From NCBI RefSeq assembly GCF_019209935.1, contig NZ_JAHUTN010000003.1, positions 62,001 to 126,000 on the forward strand: a DNA stretch of 64,000 bases, written 5' to 3'. The stretch is from Corynebacterium sp. TAE3-ERU16 (GTDB taxonomy: Bacteria > Actinomycetota > Actinomycetes > Mycobacteriales > Mycobacteriaceae). The notes below the pieces were generated by a model. That model did not search any database and was not told the origin of the DNA. It worked only from the letters and a program-made list of their open reading frames with translations. The position numbers and the translations under genes were made by a program. Below, one piece after another: positions 62,480 through 64,000 of this stretch (positions are counted from its first letter, which is position 1; the number at the start of each line of letters is the position of its first letter).

Positions 62480-63004
62480 TCAGCGTCCGCTGGCGGGGGC
62501 CATGGTCCTGGGGCCACGGCAGAGGGCGATCTCACCGGACTGGATCATCTCACGGATGCCGAACGGGGCGAGGACGTCGAGAAGCGCCTCGAGCTTGCCC
62601 GGGGTTCCGGTCGCCTCGATGACCACGGCGTCGGGAGAGACGTCGATGACCCGCGCCCGGAAGATGTTCGCGGCGTCGACGATCTGCGGCCGGTTGCCGG
62701 CATCCGCGGATACCTTGACCATCATCAGCGCCCGGGCGACCGTGCTCTCCTCCGGGAGACGGACGACCTTGAGCACGGGGATGAGCTTGTTGAGCTGTTT
62801 GGTGATCTGCTCAATCGTGTGCTCATCGCCCAGTTCCCCGTCGATGACGATGGTGATGCGGTTGATGCCGTCGACGTCGGTGATCGCGGAGACGATGGAT
62901 GCGATCGGGTAGCCACGACGGGTGAACAGTCCCGCGATCCGCGAGACGATTCCGTCGACGTCCTCGACGAGGACTGACAGGATGTAGCGGTTCTTCGGGA
63001 ACAT
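62480..63004 (-). CDS. ilvN: Acetolactate synthase small (regulatory) subunit
   Basis: Regulatory subunit (174 residues) that confers valine feedback on IlvB. The N-terminal ACT domain (about 5-80) has ILSVLVEDVDGIVSRIAGLF and RRGYPIASIVSAITDVDGIN; the C-terminal domain contains VVIEATGTPGKLEALLDVL near 125-143. Its ATG overlaps the ilvB stop (TGATG), so the two subunits are made in a coupled way. It precedes ilvC. Confidence 0.95.
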   Translation of the reverse strand: MFPKNRYILSVLVEDVDGIVSRIAGLFTRRGYPIASIVSAITDVDGINRITIVIDGELGDEHTIEQITKQLNKLIPVLKVVRLPEESTVARALMMVKVSADAGNRPQIVDAANIFRARVIDVSPDAVVIEATGTPGKLEALLDVLAPFGIREMIQSGEIALCRGPRTMAPASGR

Positions 63005-64000
63005 CAGTTCTTCTCCTCGGTGTGCTTGGCGGCGTCGTTCGCGTTGTCCTCGATGGCCTTCTCGACGTCAGCCAGGGCAGTCGCCGCCGAGCCCTCGTCA
63101 AACAGCGGACGCAGATCCTTGGCGTACTGGATGTCGGAGTTGGAGTGGCCGGCGGCGACCATGGGCCAGACCTGTGCATCCTCACCGACGATGAAGTCGA
63201 TGACGACGGGACGGTCGTTGATCTCTCGGGCTCGCCGGATGGCCGGGATCACGTCCTCCTCACGGGTGACACGGATCGCCTCGCAGCCGAGGGCCTCGGC
63301 GAGTTTGACGAAGTCGGGCACGTACTCGCCCTGCTTCCGCAGTCGGGTGTTGGAGTAGCGCCCCCCGTAGAACAGGGTCTGCCACTGACGGACCATACCC
63401 AGGTTCCCATTGTTGATCAGCGCGACCTTGATGGGGAAGCCCTCGACGGCGCAGGTGACGAGCTCCTGGTTGGTCATCTGGAAACAGCCGTCGCCGTCGA
63501 TCGCCCAGACCTCCTTGTCCGGCATACCGGCCTTCGCACCCATCGCAGCGGGTACGGCGTAACCCATCGTCCCGAGACCACCCGAATTGAGCCAGGTACG
63601 GGGGTTCTCGTAGTCGATGAACTGGGCCGACCACATCTGGTGCTGACCGACGCCCGCACAGTAGATGGCGTCCGGCCCGACCTCCCTGGACAGTGTGTTG
63701 ATGACGTACTGGGGGGAGATCGTGCCGTCATCGTTGCCCGTCCAGCCACGCGGGAACCTGTCACGGAGCCCGTTCAGGTAGGAGACCCAACGGTCGATTG
63801 CCGGAGGATCCAGTTCAAGCTTGCGGTACATGGTCAGCAGAGCGTCCAGGACTTCCCGGGCGTCCCCGACGATCGGGACGTCGGCGTGGCGGATCTTCGA
63901 GATCTCGGCCGGGTCGATGTCGGCGTGTATCACCTTGGCGTCCGGGGCGAAGCTGTCGAGGTCACCGGTCACCCGGTCATCGAAGCGCGCACCGATGGTG
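63004..64000 (-). CDS. ilvB: Acetolactate synthase large (catalytic) subunit, C-terminal part
   Basis: ThDP/FAD-dependent enzyme forming 2-acetolactate or 2-aceto-2-hydroxybutyrate. The visible 331 residues are the C-terminal half: [20 protein letters not shown] at the edge (middle FAD domain), then [20 protein letters not shown] and the ThDP-binding [20 protein letters not shown] with GDG and the later [12 protein letters not shown]. The frame runs off the right edge, so the N-terminal half lies beyond the window. First gene of ilvBN(C), co-directional and overlapping ilvN. Confidence 0.96.
   Translation of the reverse strand, partial: TIGARFDDRVTGDLDSFAPDAKVIHADIDPAEISKIRHADVPIVGDAREVLDALLTMYRKLELDPPAIDRWVSYLNGLRDRFPRGWTGNDDGTISPQYVINTLSREVGPDAIYCAGVGQHQMWSAQFIDYENPRTWLNSGGLGTMGYAVPAAMGAKAGMPDKEVWAIDGDGCFQMTNQELVTCAVEGFPIKVALINNGNLGMVRQWQTLFYGGRYSNTRLRKQGEYVPDFVKLAEALGCEAIRVTREEDVIPAIRRAREINDRPVVIDFIVGEDAQVWPMVAAGHSNSDIQYAKDLRPLFDEGSAATALADVEKAIEDNANDAAKHTEEKN

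Overview
The window is a high-GC actinobacterial chromosome segment. Its gene content and order point to the genus Corynebacterium: recG, DAK2 kinase, ung, thiL, DUF3515 and ddl, gpsA, mutT1-like, leuD, leuC and ltbR, tRNA-Gln/tRNA-Glu and gltX, a FAH-family (Odx-like) gene, leuB, serA, and ilvC-ilvN-ilvB. Supporting signs are a DtxR-type iron box, an LAXTG surface protein and several apparently leaderless promoters. The species cannot be named from the sequence alone. Conserved housekeeping blocks alternate with accessory inserts.

Layout: 1-8.1 kb holds repair, thiamine, peptidoglycan-precursor and phospholipid genes (recG fragment, fakA-like, ung, thiL, tandem DUF3515 protein, GNAT-like protein, ddl, gpsA). 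From 8.1 to 11.4 kb a lower-GC insert carries what reads as a decayed sporulation-delaying-protein (Sdp) toxin operon: broken sdpC-like and sdpA-like genes in front of an intact sdpB-like membrane gene. From 11.5 to 17.0 kb lie a MutT1-type NUDIX/phosphatase, leuCD with divergent ltbR, and a LAXTG-anchored surface protein. Two nearly identical tRNA-Glu(CUC) genes (17.4 and 24.1 kb) bracket a variable block: a Drr-type ABC exporter, two poly-C tracts before a small membrane-protein gene, a VanZ protein, an iron-box-controlled histidine-phosphatase lipoprotein and a frameshifted MFS pseudogene.

From 24.1 to 30 kb lie tRNA-Glu, tRNA-Gln, gltX, isochorismate synthase, a methyltransferase, a small membrane protein and the Odx-like gene. 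From 29.1 to 34.4 kb an ABC transporter is flanked by two paralogous NarL-type two-component systems. From 34.5 to 43.9 kb are a DnaQ-type exonuclease coupled to a cNMP/CBS/DUF294 protein, an esterase, a broken ASCH gene, leuB, a YbjN protein, a SulP transporter and a membrane protein. From 44.2 to 48.1 kb is a transcarboxylase (methylmalonyl-CoA carboxyltransferase) operon: 5S, 12S, a 99-residue companion and the 1.3S biotin carrier. From 48.1 to 50.6 kb a sharply AT-rich insert holds a metallo-beta-lactamase-fold hydrolase abutting a flavin reductase.

The right end carries serA, a large secreted lipoprotein, a single-chain DUF262/DUF1524 (GmrSD-like) gene, a zinc-type CDF exporter, a two-gene operon pairing an MmgE/PrpD protein with a phosphosulfolactate-synthase (ComA) family protein under a palindromic promoter operator, then ilvC, ilvN and the start-truncated ilvB.

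The shared biochemical theme is branched-chain amino acid and oxaloacetate/pyruvate metabolism: ilvBNC and leuBCD (with LtbR), Odx-like decarboxylase and the transcarboxylase all act around pyruvate, oxaloacetate and acyl-CoA. The best candidates for undescribed biology are the PrpD plus ComA-like operon, the AT-rich MBL/flavin reductase insert and the decayed Sdp locus.
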